Source of the DNA: Inia geoffrensis
Taxonomy: Eukaryota > Chordata > Mammalia > Artiodactyla > Iniidae
Direction: 5' to 3'
Length of the DNA stretch: 64,000 nucleotides
Assembly: GCA_036417435.1 (NCBI GenBank)
Contig: CM070900.1
Location: 170,118,815-170,182,814, forward strand
Made by a program: the position numbers and the translations under genes. The notes beneath the pieces are model-generated. The model saw only the letters and a program-made list of their open reading frames with translations, did no database searches and was not told where the DNA came from. Every line of letters starts with the position of its first letter. Position 1 is the stretch's first letter. Positions 35,221-47,250 of this stretch are shown one piece after another.

Positions 35221-35814
35221 TATGCCTTATTAGTTTAATTATTTCTGGTCTTCTTCAGCAAATGACAGAGAGGCCGGTAATATATCACAGGCTGGGGCTA
35301 AAAATTGTGATGGAGTTTTGGCAGAGATAATTTTTCAAACTAATTTTTTTGATACTTCAAGAAGGAAAGACTGTTTATTCTTTCCTTTCTTATCACCAGC
35401 AAGTAATTTCAGGGTGCATCTTAGTTTTCCACAATCTATCTCCTACTTCTACTTCGTTAAATTTATTTTAATTCTTGTCTATGCAAAGCAATCTCTCCTT
35501 CATTCTTGGAGTTTATCATCCTTTTTTGGAGGAATCATTTTGAGAGAGTTATTTAAATATGTAGATGATACTACCCAATAAAATTATAGACACAACATGG
35601 AAAAACATATGTTTTATCCAGTGAAAAATATCACTATTAGTGAAGATTGATCCTGTGAACTAACCCTGGTATGATGGCTACACTTGTGATGAAATACCAG
35701 CTAAATGTTTGACCTTAACTTTGGTGTTGATTTTCAGGGATAAATACTGGTATAGTGCACAGCTGGTGCTCTGACAGCGTGACATTAATAGCGTCAGTAT
35801 TCATCTATTTTTAT

Positions 35815-36040
35815 AATTAAAAAAATATTTTTTACTGGGGTATATTTGATTAACAATGTTGTGTTAGTTTCAGGTGTACAGCAAAGTGATTCAGTTATAC
35901 ATATACATGTATCTATTCTTTTTCAAATTTTTTTTCCCATTTAGGTTATTACAGAATATTGAGCAGAGGTCCCTGTGCTATACAGTAGGTCCTTGTTGGT
36001 TATCTGTTTTAAATATAGCATTGTCTGCCTGTAAATCCAT
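35815..36040 (-). mobile_element. L1 3' end, antisense
   Basis: TTTTACTGGGGTATATTTGATT and GTTTCAGGTGTACAGCAAAG, then TACAGTAGGTCCTTGTTGGT, are the complement of the cetartiodactyl L1 3' UTR. It lies only about 165 bp upstream of the acceptor of exon 36205. Confidence 0.8.
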
Positions 36041-36204
36041 CTTTTCATCATTTATATTTGACACAGTGCCTCAGCTTCCCATAAAGAAAAGGTCATTTGG
36101 ATTCCATATGAATGCTGATTTTTTAAATGTTATTGCTATTTACTATAAGAGCAATAACTGATCAGATTTTGTAATCATCTTTTCTGCTTTTATGTTTTTA
36201 ACAG

Positions 36205-36326
36205 GTAACCCATTATTAACCAGCAGAGTCAACATATTAATTAATGTCCTAGATGTCAATGAATTTCCTCCAGAAATATCTGTGCCATATGAGACAGCTG
36301 TGTGTGAAAATGCCAAACCAGGACAG
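36205..36326 (+). CDS. CDH19: CDH19 exon 9 equivalent: EC4-EC5 junction
   Basis: This is a 122-nt exon, acceptor TTTTTAACAG ending at 36204 and donor GTATCT from 36327. It completes a Ser codon and then encodes 40 residues, beginning [20 protein letters not shown] and ending [10 protein letters not shown] in phase 0. The motif [10 protein letters not shown] is the EC4-EC5 calcium linker (DxNxxPP type). EC5 begins in this exon. The Cys in AVCENA is the first of the cysteines conserved in the membrane-proximal EC5 domain of classical cadherins. No in-frame stop is present, and both junctions read through into the flanking exons without gaps. Confidence 0.93.
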
Positions 36327-36951
36327 GTATCTTATCAATATTGTTAACTAACAGTGTATAAACACCCACTATATGCATGTGTTTTAGGTTATATGACCTT
36401 ACATGAATATACACACATGGATCTTATGTCTTCATAAAAGAAACCATAAAAGATAGTAAATTCTTTTCAATTAATGGTATATTTTGGATGTGGAGTTAAT
36501 ACCACAGGGGATAAAGTGATGATGGCCTAGTGAATATTCTTTGTATAACTAAAAGTTGTAGGATTGCAGATTCTACTGTTTTCCATTTGTATACTGTGGA
36601 ATTTCTAAAGACCTTGTGACTATAAACCCAGGAAGCAAGCAACTTTAGACTACATTCTTCTATAGTATTTCTTGCTTTGCTCACATGCCTTTATGAAGGG
36701 TGCATAAAAATTCTTAAGCCCTTGAAAAATGGAAAGCTTTCTCTGGTGGCCTTGAGTAGAGCATCTGGGTTATTCAAAGTATCTGAATTACATTTTCTTG
36801 TTAAGTATTGCTCTGGAGGGAGGTTCTAGTGGGAAGAGGATATGAGGAAGGACCATATAGTTGATAAACGTTATCGTCAAAATCCTAGAGTTTATGTGGA
36901 TCATGGTGGGTAGCTAGCTTTTTTCTACACTATTATAAATGAATGAGTGAA

Positions 36952-37006
36952 TATATAATATGATATGATATAATATAATGTAATATAACATAATATAATA
37001 TAATAG
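36952..37006. repeat. (TATAA)n-like AT-rich tract
   Basis: Imperfect repeats of TATAA/TGATA/TAATA units, about 55 bp. Confidence 0.85.
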
Positions 37007-37289
37007 GAACCAGGCATGAGCAAATGGTAAGAGTGTGATATGAAACAAGAATATAATTAATCCAATATTGTATACCTAGGTTCCAAAAGAAAAATACATC
37101 AGTATGCTTTGCTTTGCTGTCTATTTCAATTACCTTTAAATAGCATAACTACTCGTTTAAGTAAATTTGAAGTTTTAATTCTTACTTGAAGAAATATCTC
37201 AATATTTAAAATGGTATCTTTATTGAAAAAGTTCCTTTTATAATATCTAGTATTTGTTTCAATTTGAATGTTTTCTACTGTTTCATGGA

Positions 37290-37490
37290 ATATTTGTCCC
37301 ATAGTTCTAATCCTGTGATGTTCACTAGCCTTATAGGTATTAAATTAATATTAAATAAAAGTTAATGTTCTCATTCACACATGCCCCATTTCAAGTGCTC
37401 AGTAGCTGTATGAGATGAGTGGCTACCGTCTTTATCAGTATAGATGTAGAGTACTTCCATCAGTACAGAAACTTCTAGTGGACTGTGCTG
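37290..37490 (-). mobile_element. probable old hAT-type fragment, antisense
   Basis: TTTCAAGTGCTCAGTAGCTGTATGAG...GTGGCTACCGT...GTGGACTGTGCTGC resembles the complement of a common mammalian DNA-transposon fossil (GCACTGTCCA...GTAGCCAC...TGTGGCTA...GAGCACTTGAAA). Family and ends are uncertain. Confidence 0.45.
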
Positions 37491-38269
37491 CTCTATTACT
37501 GCTTTTGATAATTTGGGGAAAGTATTAACTTTATTACAGTATGACTTAGTCATATTTTACCAAGTGATAAATTTGGATCATTAATTTTGAATAGACACAG
37601 AAATACATTTTTTTTTAAAGTTTTAATGCCTTATCACTTTAAATGCATCCAAAATTTACATGGGGTGAACCTAGTACCTGATTTATTGTCTGAAATAGTA
37701 GATGCTGCATAAATGTTTACATAAATAAATAACCTGAAGTGGTTATTTGCAGAGTTATAAGAGGTTTACCAAGATTCTACAACTTAGCTATTCTCCACTT
37801 TTCAGAGCCTTTTACTGCCACCCCAAAAATCCAATCCTTTATTTTTAGGTTATTTAAGAACATTAATGATTTCACAGCAATCAGAATTTTGTAATGCACT
37901 AAGTGAAAGCCTTTTGGAAATAGAAGTCTATTTAATGCTTCTATGTTTCTCCAGTAAATTAAAGAGTTTAAAAATTTGGGAATAGTAGAAGTTATTAGAG
38001 ATAACTTGATTTTCTTATATTTAGACAAAGTGGTAAGGAATCTGTGGGGACATTGGAAGCTCTTTTTTGGGGGCATTCTGCATCCTATTGGGCCACATTT
38101 ACATAACAAAACATAACCCTGAAATGTCTGAAATGTAGTATATGAGCATTTTCTGCTTTTGACCCCAGCCATCCTGACCTTTGTCTAGAAACTATACATA
38201 GGAACTATCTATCTCTTCTGGACTATAATTGAATATGCATGCATGTATATATGTACGTATGCCTTATTT

Positions 38270-38306
38270 ATCTATGTATCTATCTATCTATGTGTCTATC
38301 TATCTT
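38270..38306. repeat. (TCTA)n tetranucleotide repeat
   Basis: Imperfect TCTA array in the intron, preceded by ATGTATAT-type alternating sequence. Confidence 0.9.
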
Positions 38307-39915
38307 CAAAAGAAGTAAGAGAAAAGAAGGATGATGCTATATAAATCAATAGTGATTTGTATGATGAATCAATGAAGTACAGGAGTTGTTTTACTTAGGG
38401 CAATAACTCTCAAGTGTCAATTCCAGATAAATACCAGTTTATACCAAAAATTTCATCTCCGTATGCTGTTTTAAAAGATGTTTCTTCATTGTAAAGTTAT
38501 GTTCTTGATAAATTGTGATGTTAATTTAGTAAATAATTGTGCTAATTGATAGCAAAGGCAAAACAAAATGGAACTTCACAAATTAATTCCCAAATAATCT
38601 AAAGAAATTTTAGGGGTGAGATATAGTAATCTCAGCACATGTGAAGGAAAGTTGAAGTTTTACAGGGGCTGTATGGTAATTATTTGACTAAATTGCCATA
38701 TTTAGCCTTCGGTGTTGAATCCATGACAATTCTTAAGACTAAATGGATCCTGTGTGACTGATTTACACTAAAATCGGGAACTGAATTTCTTATTAGAGGA
38801 CCCATTGTCAAAATACAAACTACTAGTACTGAACTAGACACTTGAAGCCCCAGTGTATACATTTGTGTGTTCCTGTGTGTTTCTGTATGTGCCTACGAGC
38901 ACACACAGCTATATGGGAAGGTGGATCATAGTCATAAGACTGGGTTTCAACCATGGAATAAAAACAAAAAGAGGTAAATAACTGACACGTTTAATGGCAT
39001 CAATCTAAGAGCACGGGATGCAGGCTTTGCTCGCTGGGAGCACAATGTCATATTTGAAATCTAAGGTCTTCCTCTGGAAAATTCAAACTTAGTCTAAGAG
39101 TGTGGTCACCTGAGCAGCACACTGCTTTTATCCTCTTTGGCACACACTTCCTGAAATTCTTCCTGATGCAAAACCATTGGATATGTTAATAAATAAATAC
39201 CTCAAAGCCATTCTGATTTGCTTACATATATAGTGAATTAACAGTTTCATATTTTGGCCCTTGGAAGTTAACCTCCAAATTCTTAAGGGCATCTCACTGA
39301 AGTATCAGAATTTTAACTACTTAGATTACACACTTATGGGAACAATTTAGGAAAAATTTTGAAACAAGGTTGGTCATATTTACTTCTTAAGAAAAACAAT
39401 TTTATGAAAACACAATCTGTATCTTATCCACTGGGGGAAAAGAAACATAACAACAAAAACAGATCTACAACCTGTGTATCTCTTTCTCATCATTTTACTT
39501 AGTTATGAAAATAAAACTCATTCTCACAAACATAACAATACTAAAATTTTGCTTTGCAAGGACTTTTAAATAATCAGGTTAGAAAGCATTTATTTCATGT
39601 AATTTAAAATGCAAGCAAGTACATTTTATTTTGCTTATTAGTGAGAATTTTCAATGGCATTAACCTTTTTAGTTATGTAGATATTGATTTGGAATTAGCC
39701 CATACCCTATACTTGTACCTGCTATTATTAAACTGTAAATATTTAGCTATTTGTTTATAAAAAATATTTGTAAATAATTGGCCTACTGATATGAATTCGA
39801 AAAATGTCATTTCTGTTTACTTGCATGTTTCATTAAATAAACTTATTAGCCTGGTGTGTAGAGTTCCCTTTGAAACTGATGACTGATTTCAAGTCTCATC
39901 TCAAATTTGTTTCAG

Positions 39916-40033
39916 ATAATTCAGATAGTCAGCGCTGCAGACCGAGATCTTTCACCTGCTGGGCAGCAATTCTCCTTTAAATTATCACCTGAAGCTGCCA
40001 TCAAACCAAATTTTACAGTTCGTGACTTCAGAA
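39916..40033 (+). CDS. CDH19: CDH19 exon 10 equivalent: EC5, first part
   Basis: This is a 118-nt exon, acceptor TTGTTTCAG ending at 39915 and donor GTAAGT from 40034. It starts in phase 0 with [19 protein letters not shown] and ends FTVRDFR plus one base of an Asn codon. The ADRDLSPAG segment is the usual A-D-x-D stretch of the fifth cadherin repeat. KPNFTV carries an N-glycosylation sequon. Length and phase are identical to the equivalent exon of other type II cadherins as I remember them, which supports the borders even though the exon is short. Confidence 0.92.
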
Positions 40034-40596
40034 GTAAGTTTAAACACATAAAAATTTACCTTTTATAATGCAACTTTGTAAAAGAACACAAAGGTAGAAA
40101 TCCATGCTCCTCCTAAAAGCACTCAAGCTCATAAAATATAGAAATGCATATATAAGAAATACAAAATTTTATGGCTAGCAGTAAACTAAATGTTAACCTA
40201 TATAGACTATATCTAATGAGGCAAATTACTTCCATTTATAATGTGGACATTCCGTTAGTGAGTCAAACAAACAATAGGCTCTCTGGGAAAATGAATACTT
40301 TTCATGTTTTAAATATATCGTTTGTTCTGCATGCACTGCTTGTACATACAAGTAACTGTTTTATTTGAATAACACATGGTATGGCAAGAATACAGGCTTT
40401 GTAATGAGAATGATATAGGTTTTCACTCCCACTGCATTACTACTTAATGGCAGATTATCAATATATTAAATTATACTAAAGAATTTCAACCTCATAGTTA
40501 AAATAAATTAACCTCATGGTTCATTTATTAAATAAAATAATGTATGCAAATCCTTTAACACAATGCCTAAAACCTGTTACCTTTAAGGTAATTTTA

Positions 40597-40702
40597 GCTA
40601 CCACCTCTGCCATCATAACTACACTTACATTTCTGCCGCCACTGCTACTACCATCACTATCACTAATACTAATATTATCACGCCTGCTGCTACTACAATC
40701 TA
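40597..40702. repeat. degenerate ACT/CTA trinucleotide tract
   Basis: Pyrimidine-rich stretch with many ACT, CTA and CAT triplets (GCTACTACCATCACTATCAC), best read as an old interrupted trinucleotide repeat. Confidence 0.6.
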
Positions 40703-41859
40703 CAAAAATATAAAGGACACTGGATTAGATATAATAAGGCTAAGTACTGATCAGCTGTTCTGACTTTATTTGTTCTGTGACTTTAGATATTTTATCTCTT
40801 CTAAGTTTCTGTAGACATAATATCGGGAATAAAAACTCCTGAGTTCATAATATTGGGTAGAAAAAAGCTAATTCTTGCTAGATTCTATGCTTATGGAACA
40901 AATTAACAAGTGATAAGATGGATGATATAGTGATGATGATCATTGATAGGAATCAAAGGATGCTTTGAGAAAGTTAATGTTAGTTTTCTTCAAATACATG
41001 GGGGAAGGAAATTAGAGTCACAGAAGGAAATTCAATAAGATTTGCACCATCAAGTAACGTAATGTGAGGAACAGCTGGGAATGAAACAAGGCCCCAATTA
41101 TGAAAGGCCTAACAGGTAGGGATATCACATGTTTTATCATGGAAACTGGAGTATGTTTGAGAATAGCAGTGGACAGTGTTTGTCATTTTAATTAGAGCAG
41201 CACATCTAAAACAGGGCTGTCCAAGTCAAACTGGACCATACAGTCAACCTGTCTATAGGTCATTTAAAAAGTGTATAACTTAAATCCAATGACCTGAGAA
41301 GTCTTTGAAAGGTTTACACAAGAGTTTAACATATTCAGATTTGCACTTTAGCAAATCAGTCTGGATGCAGTGTGGAAAAGACAATAGAAGGATACAAGAC
41401 TATTTCTGATACTATTGTAGAAAATGGATGACAGAGTCTTGGATTAGGATAATCCAATGGATTAAGGTAATGGCTGTGAGGATTGAGGTGAGTGGTTGGA
41501 GAGAGAATACCTAGAGCTTCATTCTAGATCTCTTAGATCCCATATATAAATATGATGAAGAAGAAAACTAATAAGACTTCTAGATCATTGGCTTGGGTAA
41601 CTAAGTAGATGGTCACATCATTCAGGAACAAGAGTATTGACGATTTTCCACCATTTTATCTTTGCTGGAGAATCTATATATGATTAATCATAATAATATG
41701 AATCAGATCATCTTGCCTCAAAGTATAGTATTTTTTCATGATCTGAACATGTATTTGCCACTCATGCCATTTACCATATCCCCTGTTTTATCTTGATATA
41801 TTTTAAGTGTAAGTTTTTTTGTTTAAATGGATAGACACTTTTTTTCACCTTTTTTTTTG

Positions 41860-42285
41860 TGTGTGAGAACATGTAAGTTCTATTCTTTTAGCAAATTTCA
41901 ATTATAATGTACAGTGTTATCAATTACAGTAACCATGCTATATGTCAGATCCTCAGACTTTATTCATCTTATAGCTGATAGTTTGTACCCTTTTACCAAC
42001 CTCTCCTTATTTCTCTCACCCCCAGCCCCTGGCAACCATTTTTCTACTTTCTATTTCTATGAGTTCTGCTTTTTTTTTTTTTTTCTTACATTCCGCATAT
42101 AAGTGTTGCCATGCAGTATTTGTCTTTGTCTGGTCTATTTCACTAGCATGATACCCTCCAGGTTCATCCATGTAGTCACAAATGGCAGGGTTTCCTTCTT
42201 TCTTATGGCTGAATAATATTCCATTGTGTGTATATACAATATATATCGCATTCTCTTTATCTGTCAATCGATGGAAACCATTTTA
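41860..42285 (-). mobile_element. L1 3' part, antisense
   Basis: AACCATGCTATATGTCAGAT, CCCAGCCCCTGGCAACCATT, TTCATCCATGTAGTCACAAA and AATAATATTCCATTGTGTGT are complement-of-L1 phrases in the usual order. Confidence 0.8.
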
Positions 42286-43107
42286 TGGGTGAAAACGAGG
42301 TTTAATATGTCTTTTTTCTTCCCACCATGGACAGCATAATGAATTCTACATGGTCACATATCAATAATAATACTGGGTGGAAAATAAATCTTTAAAAAAG
42401 GGGAGACTGCCTTTTGACATAACATGTTCAAGAATATCAAACACCTAGCTCCCTAAGTGCAAATATACCAGAGGCTCTGACTTCCTATTTCTATTAATCA
42501 CTTTCACCCAGGTTTCAGGCTTTAATCCTTGACTGTTCCTTTCCCCAGACTCAAGTATACAACCATCAGTGGCTGAAGATTTCAATATTGATTCAACTAG
42601 TCCCCATTTTTCTATTTCTACTGTCAGCACAAGTGCCTGACACCACTGACTCTTACTGGGAATATTATAATAGACATTTGGCAGGTTTATATTTTGTTTC
42701 TCAATTTAAAAATATCCTCTGTGTAATGAAAAATTGATATTCCCCTGCCAAATTCTATCTTATCACATAAAGTTTTCTCAGTTTTGTGCTTCCTACTGAA
42801 ATGGGTATAGAGAAGGTGCCTAATTTTTCACTGTTGAAATTAGAATCTACAAATAGAATGAATGGAATACTATTGATATAGTAACATTTTTCTGACATAC
42901 TTGTATTTTAATGAGTACTATATCTTTCTAAAATTATTTTACCTGATTCCAAAATGGGTATCATGTATGGTTACAATGGACTAAAAATTAATACATTTCT
43001 AAAAAACAGCAAAATGTTTCTGGAGTGACTTCAATAGACTCATAAAATGAAATAGTGTTATGAATAAAACAAAAATTCCACTTTTATGTACAGAAATAAA
43101 AGAAGAT

Positions 43108-43322
43108 GGGGCTTCCCTGGTGGCGCAGTGGTTGAGAGTCCACCTGCCGATGCAGGGGACACGGGTTCGTGCCCCGGTCCGGGAAGATCCCACATGCCGC
43201 GGAGCGGCTGGGCCAGTGAGCCATGGCCGCTGAGCCTGCGCGCCCGGAGCCTGTGCTCTGCAACGGGAGAGGCCACAACAGTGAGAGGACCGCGTACCGC
43301 AAAAAAAAAAAAAAAAAAAAAA
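43108..43322 (+). mobile_element. CHR-2-type SINE, sense
   Basis: This is the best-preserved consensus-like copy in the window (GGGGCTTCCCTGGTGGCGCA, then GGGTTCGTGCCCCGGTCCGG, many CpGs kept), with an A tail of about 22. The target duplication is not clear (A-rich AAAAGAAGATG / AAAAGAACAAG). The CpG content suggests a recent insertion. Confidence 0.93.
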
Positions 43323-44102
43323 GAACAAGTGCATGCAAAATAACACTTTCAATAGAAATATTAGTTGTACTAATATAAAATTTTAAATTCTTATTGCCTT
43401 GGATTATTCCAAGTAAATATTGTATCGTTGATTATATCAAAATTAAAATGAAGTACTTTTGTGATTATATTAAAGTGATGATTATTATAATTCATGATAT
43501 TTAAAAATTTTAATGAATAGATATTTTTCACACATTTTATTTTCCTTTCCATGTTTCTTATGCTGTTTTGCAAAAGTGAAAATACATATATATATATTCA
43601 CACATATATATATGTATTATAGATATGGATTAGGGAAAAATCAAAAATCAAGCTTTATCTGAAATATTATATTGATATTTGTCAATTTTAAAGAGCAGGT
43701 TCTTAGGTAAGATGTTATACTGATTCATCCTTTGTAATCTTGGTTCTTCTAATCATGTAAGGAAACATCCACTGAAGTATTTTTTCTCTGTGAGATTTTG
43801 ATGTCAGAAAAAATAGTCTGTCAACACAACATACTCTTGTCTTGTAAACAATTTTCTATCCTTTCTGAATAGAAAATTTAATTCATACGCCAGACAAGAT
43901 TAATGTTTCTTCTTTTCCTAAGGATTGTTTTGAATACATTTGATTACATTTTGGCAGCTTTCATAATGATAAAAGAAAGAATTAAAATATGGATGTATTT
44001 TACTGACTCAAGAAGAGCTTCCTACTCTTTAACAGATACCAATTTGAAGATTTGAAGTGATACTCATGATAACCATTTTATCATAAATGTCATGTTTTGT
44101 AG

Positions 44103-44354
44103 ACAACACAGCTGGCATTGAAACCCGAAGAAATGGATACAGCCGCAGGCAGCAAGAGTTGTATTTCCTCCCTGTTGTAGTAGAAGACAGCAGTTATCCT
44201 GTCCAGAGCAGCACAAACACAATGACTATTCGAGTTTGTAGATGTGACTCTGATGGTACCATCCTGTCTTGTAACGTGGAAGCAATTTTTCTTCCTGTAG
44301 GACTTAGCACCGGGGCTTTGATTGCAATCCTACTGTGCATTGTTATACTCTTAG
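44103..44354 (+). CDS. CDH19: CDH19 exon 11 equivalent: EC5 end and most of the membrane helix
   Basis: This is a 252-nt exon, acceptor TTTTGTAG ending at 44102 and donor GTTGGT from 44355. It completes the Asn codon and encodes 83 residues: [20 protein letters not shown], then the EC5 end with [14 protein letters not shown], the CRC...C cysteine cluster of the membrane-proximal domain ([19 protein letters not shown]), and the first half of the hydrophobic helix ([17 protein letters not shown]). The helix is interrupted by the intron and finished in the last exon. The donor GTTGGT is weaker than the consensus GTRAGT. A third potential N-glycosylation site (NNT) spans the exon junction at its start. 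Confidence 0.94.
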
Positions 44355-47250
44355 GTTGGTTTCAATATTAATTACATATTCTCCCTCTCTCTCTCTCTAC
44401 CCCTCCCTTGTTTGTTTGTCTCATTCCTCATTTTACCATGTAAATCAGTTTTTTCTTCATTGAGATGCTACATCTGGATAGAAGGAAGACTATCTATCTA
44501 TACTGAATTATATAATTATTATTAAAGTTAATTATATTATGAGTGTTAATTTTCTATTTTATTCCATATGGAAGTATACCAATAGAAATAAATCAAGAAC
44601 ATCATCAAAAATATAAAAGTATGTTCAAGCCCTAGGGAATTTTCAAGTAATAACAATTTGTGGCACTTGCTGCGATGAACTTTTCTATGACAAATATCTC
44701 ATTTGCAGCAATGGTTTTAAATTCATTTCTTACAGCCTAGTAATTATTGCTGCCTAATAAAGTGTTTTATAACCTTTAAAATTATACTAGATGAACAGTA
44801 GTTGTCAAATACCAGTTTGATAAAGAAAGAAAGGCGAGAAAACAGGAAAGAAGTAGAAGGTAAAAGCACCTCCAAATTTTATTTTTCTGTCTAAAGTGCT
44901 GCCCAGACACAATTCTTATTCCACTTTTCTCAGATCTCCTCACATCATAAAATCTAACCATTTCCACTAGAACAGAACAGAACACAGTGAAATATCAAGA
45001 AGTGCAGCAAAGGGAAAGGATTGAAGTAAATGTATTCTGTAACATCTCTGTGAGAATGAAAACCTACTTTAGGGGCTTCCCTCTTCCATCAACTCTGTCC
45101 AGCTGACTATATTTCATTTATTCATTCTCTGCCAGATTCACAAAATCAAACAGAGATTTTCTATTTTTCTAAGCATTCCTTTAAATTAAAATTGCAACAG
45201 AAGTACAGTTGGGCACTGTGGAATCAGCTTATATAATCATGTTTATTATTTAACCAAAATATTCTGACAAATGTACATACCTACCTTTATCTCTAGGCTA
45301 GAAAATAGAATTTTAAAAACGTACTAGGGTGTAAAGCATGGTACAAGGCATTATATACTAATTTGTGAAGAACATTCTCTGAGTCAGAAGCTCATTTTGG
45401 TTTGGAGGGTAAAGTTCTAGCCCAATTTGCATGATGCAGATATTAATTCCATGCAAATAACCTTGATTTGTAGAACAAAGTATTCTTTATGTCCTTAAAA
45501 TTTATAATTATAACTTATATCTGACATCTGTTTGTGCTGATGATATAAACGGTTTAAAAGGGAAGATGCAAAATAATGTTCTCACACTGAAGTTGATCAA
45601 GATCAATTAGGTGTTTAACTTCAAAACAAGCGTTTCTTTTTCATACTCTTGTCTAGGGGCTGTCTGAGTCCCAGAGGATTTCCATGTCCACCTAGGCATG
45701 ATTTGGCATATTCTGGATGCTCATCTTTGTCCTCTTTGGCCCTCTTACAGAGTAACAATTCATGTTGCATAGGTTAGCATTATCACATACTGTCATCTGC
45801 CACTCATACGTCCAAATATTTACCAAGTGTCCACCCTGCTCCTAGCTGTGAATTGCTAGTACACAGCTGCGAATGTTGACACTCTTAGCCATGCCATGGG
45901 GTCTGCTTACAAATCCATCTATTCTTTGATCTCCTTAGCCAGTCTCATACTCCTTTAGATCTTCCAGCAGATTCTTAGCCATTTTTATGTCTTTTTTTAG
46001 GGTGAGAATCTTGCGGTGCTTAGGAACTTCTATTGGACCCTCAAGCACATCTAACTAGTCTCTTTCTCAGCCATAGGTACTCTAAAGCCATTTTATAAAT
46101 ATGCAGGGTTTCTCTGTGAGGTTTACAGTCTCTCACACACCCTCTGGGTGAACAAACAATAGTGCTTTTAGCTCTGAGATTTGCCTAAAGCCTGGAAGGA
46201 GTGCAGAGTGCTAAACATCTCTGCAAGGCCCGTTGTACGGAAGCTCTACCTATATCTCCTCTGTCTTCCTCCTTAATTTTGGAAGAAGAGGGAATAAATG
46301 GGCTTTTGTCATCATGCAGTCTCCTACTTTCTAATCCTATGACAAGAGTCTTCCTTCCAGACTCTGTTACCGTAAATCAAACACTTTGGCTTTCAATCTA
46401 TTGCCACCACTATGAAGGAGAGGGGAGTATTATGCCAGGCAAAGTTGAGCACTGATTTCATGGTGTGAATCTGTGCTTATTTATTCCCAGAAAAAAATAA
46501 ACACTGTTGATGTAATGATGGCTGTGAGTTAATGGGGAACAAAGATATTCAATGATGAGGGTCTATAAATTAAGTATTTCAAAATATTATCTTGCTTCAA
46601 GAAGGTAAACTGAATACTAGACATTTGGTTTGGAAACTATCTCAATATGGTAGGACACATAAATTTAAATAATTTGTGGTCTTAGTTGACATAATTTGAA
46701 AAGCTAAGGCCCTTATATTCTATATACTTTCTCTCTCTCTTCTTGTTTATTGCATTTGAAAGTGATTGTCACGTGATTTGTGTTTATTTCATTATAAATA
46801 CAGTAATGTTAACAACTGAGAAATATAGGTATGAATAATATCTAAGTGTTAGCTATGGGCAAATAATATTCAAGTTTTATTACTCCAATACTATACAGTT
46901 CTCTGTATGATTGGAGCAAACATTCTTTTCTTTCTTTTTAAATTTTGTAACACACACTTTTTACCTGACACTGAGATATTTAAACACAATACATGTTAAA
47001 CATAAGGCTACAATTGTTTGATTTTGTGAATAATTTTGCTATGGTTTCATATTAGCTACAATTCCAGAATGAAATTGAATTTAAACAATGAAAAAAAGTC
47101 AACATAGATATGATCCTTATAGATTACAGTATGTTTACTTTGAAAGTAATAGGATACCATTAAAAACACTCAGCCAGCCCTGATCAATTATATTTTTTAT
47201 GGAGAGATGGGCTGACATATTCTCATATTGCAATTTTTGTCTTGTTCTAG
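44355..47250 (+). other. CDH19: 2.9 kb intron inside the membrane-helix coding region
   Basis: GTTGGT donor and CTTGTTCTAG acceptor. It starts with a (CT)n run at about 44386-44398. The stretch 45640-46460 is somewhat GC-richer than its surroundings but I could not assign it. No SINE or L1 end is evident, making it the cleanest intron of the window. Confidence 0.8.

Larger units (their letters stand above)
20860..36204 (+). other. CDH19: 15.3 kb intron between exon 8 and 9 equivalents
   Basis: The intron opens with GTAAGT and closes with TTTTTAACAG. Contents: LTR 3'-end-like piece about 21915-22300; antisense L1 22407-22877 with target duplication; (TATC)n 26138-26213; RPLP2 pseudogene 26481-26832; rearranged L1 about 27425-27668; MER5-like element about 28090-28262; GC-rich island 29282-30090; CHR SINE 30192-30521; split old L1 30690-32600; (AT)n 33073-33104; MIR-like about 33880-34095; CHR SINE 34436-34646; MIR-like about 35075-35220; L1 3' end about 35815-36040. 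The stretches 22937-26137, 28265-29280 and 32600-33870 hold nothing I can name. Confidence 0.85.
36327..39915 (+). other. CDH19: 3.6 kb intron between exon 9 and 10 equivalents
   Basis: GTATCT donor and TTGTTTCAG acceptor. It contains an AT-rich (TATAA)n-like tract 36952-37006, a probable old hAT-type fragment around 37290-37490, and a (TCTA)n tract about 38270-38306. The remainder (37620-39900) shows no gene or repeat that I can identify. Confidence 0.85.
40034..44102 (+). other. CDH19: 4.1 kb intron between exon 10 and 11 equivalents
   Basis: GTAAGT donor and TTTTGTAG acceptor. It contains a MIR-like stretch about 40385-40580 grading into a degenerate ACT/CTA trinucleotide tract (about 40597-40702), an unassigned repeat-like region about 40985-41520, an antisense L1 3' part about 41860-42285, a CHR SINE 43108-43322 and an AT-rich palindromic tract near 43586-43622. 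Confidence 0.85.

Noticed and set aside
43108..43322. tRNA gene, because of the tRNA-like head and B-box
   Set aside because: The unit is a SINE: it has a long non-tRNA body and an A tail, occurs many times in the window, and has no tRNA cloverleaf.
47199..47250. ATG-like start at 47199 opening a 183-codon frame
   Set aside because: The segment before 47250 is intron ending in a good acceptor. The previous exon ends in the matching phase inside the membrane helix.
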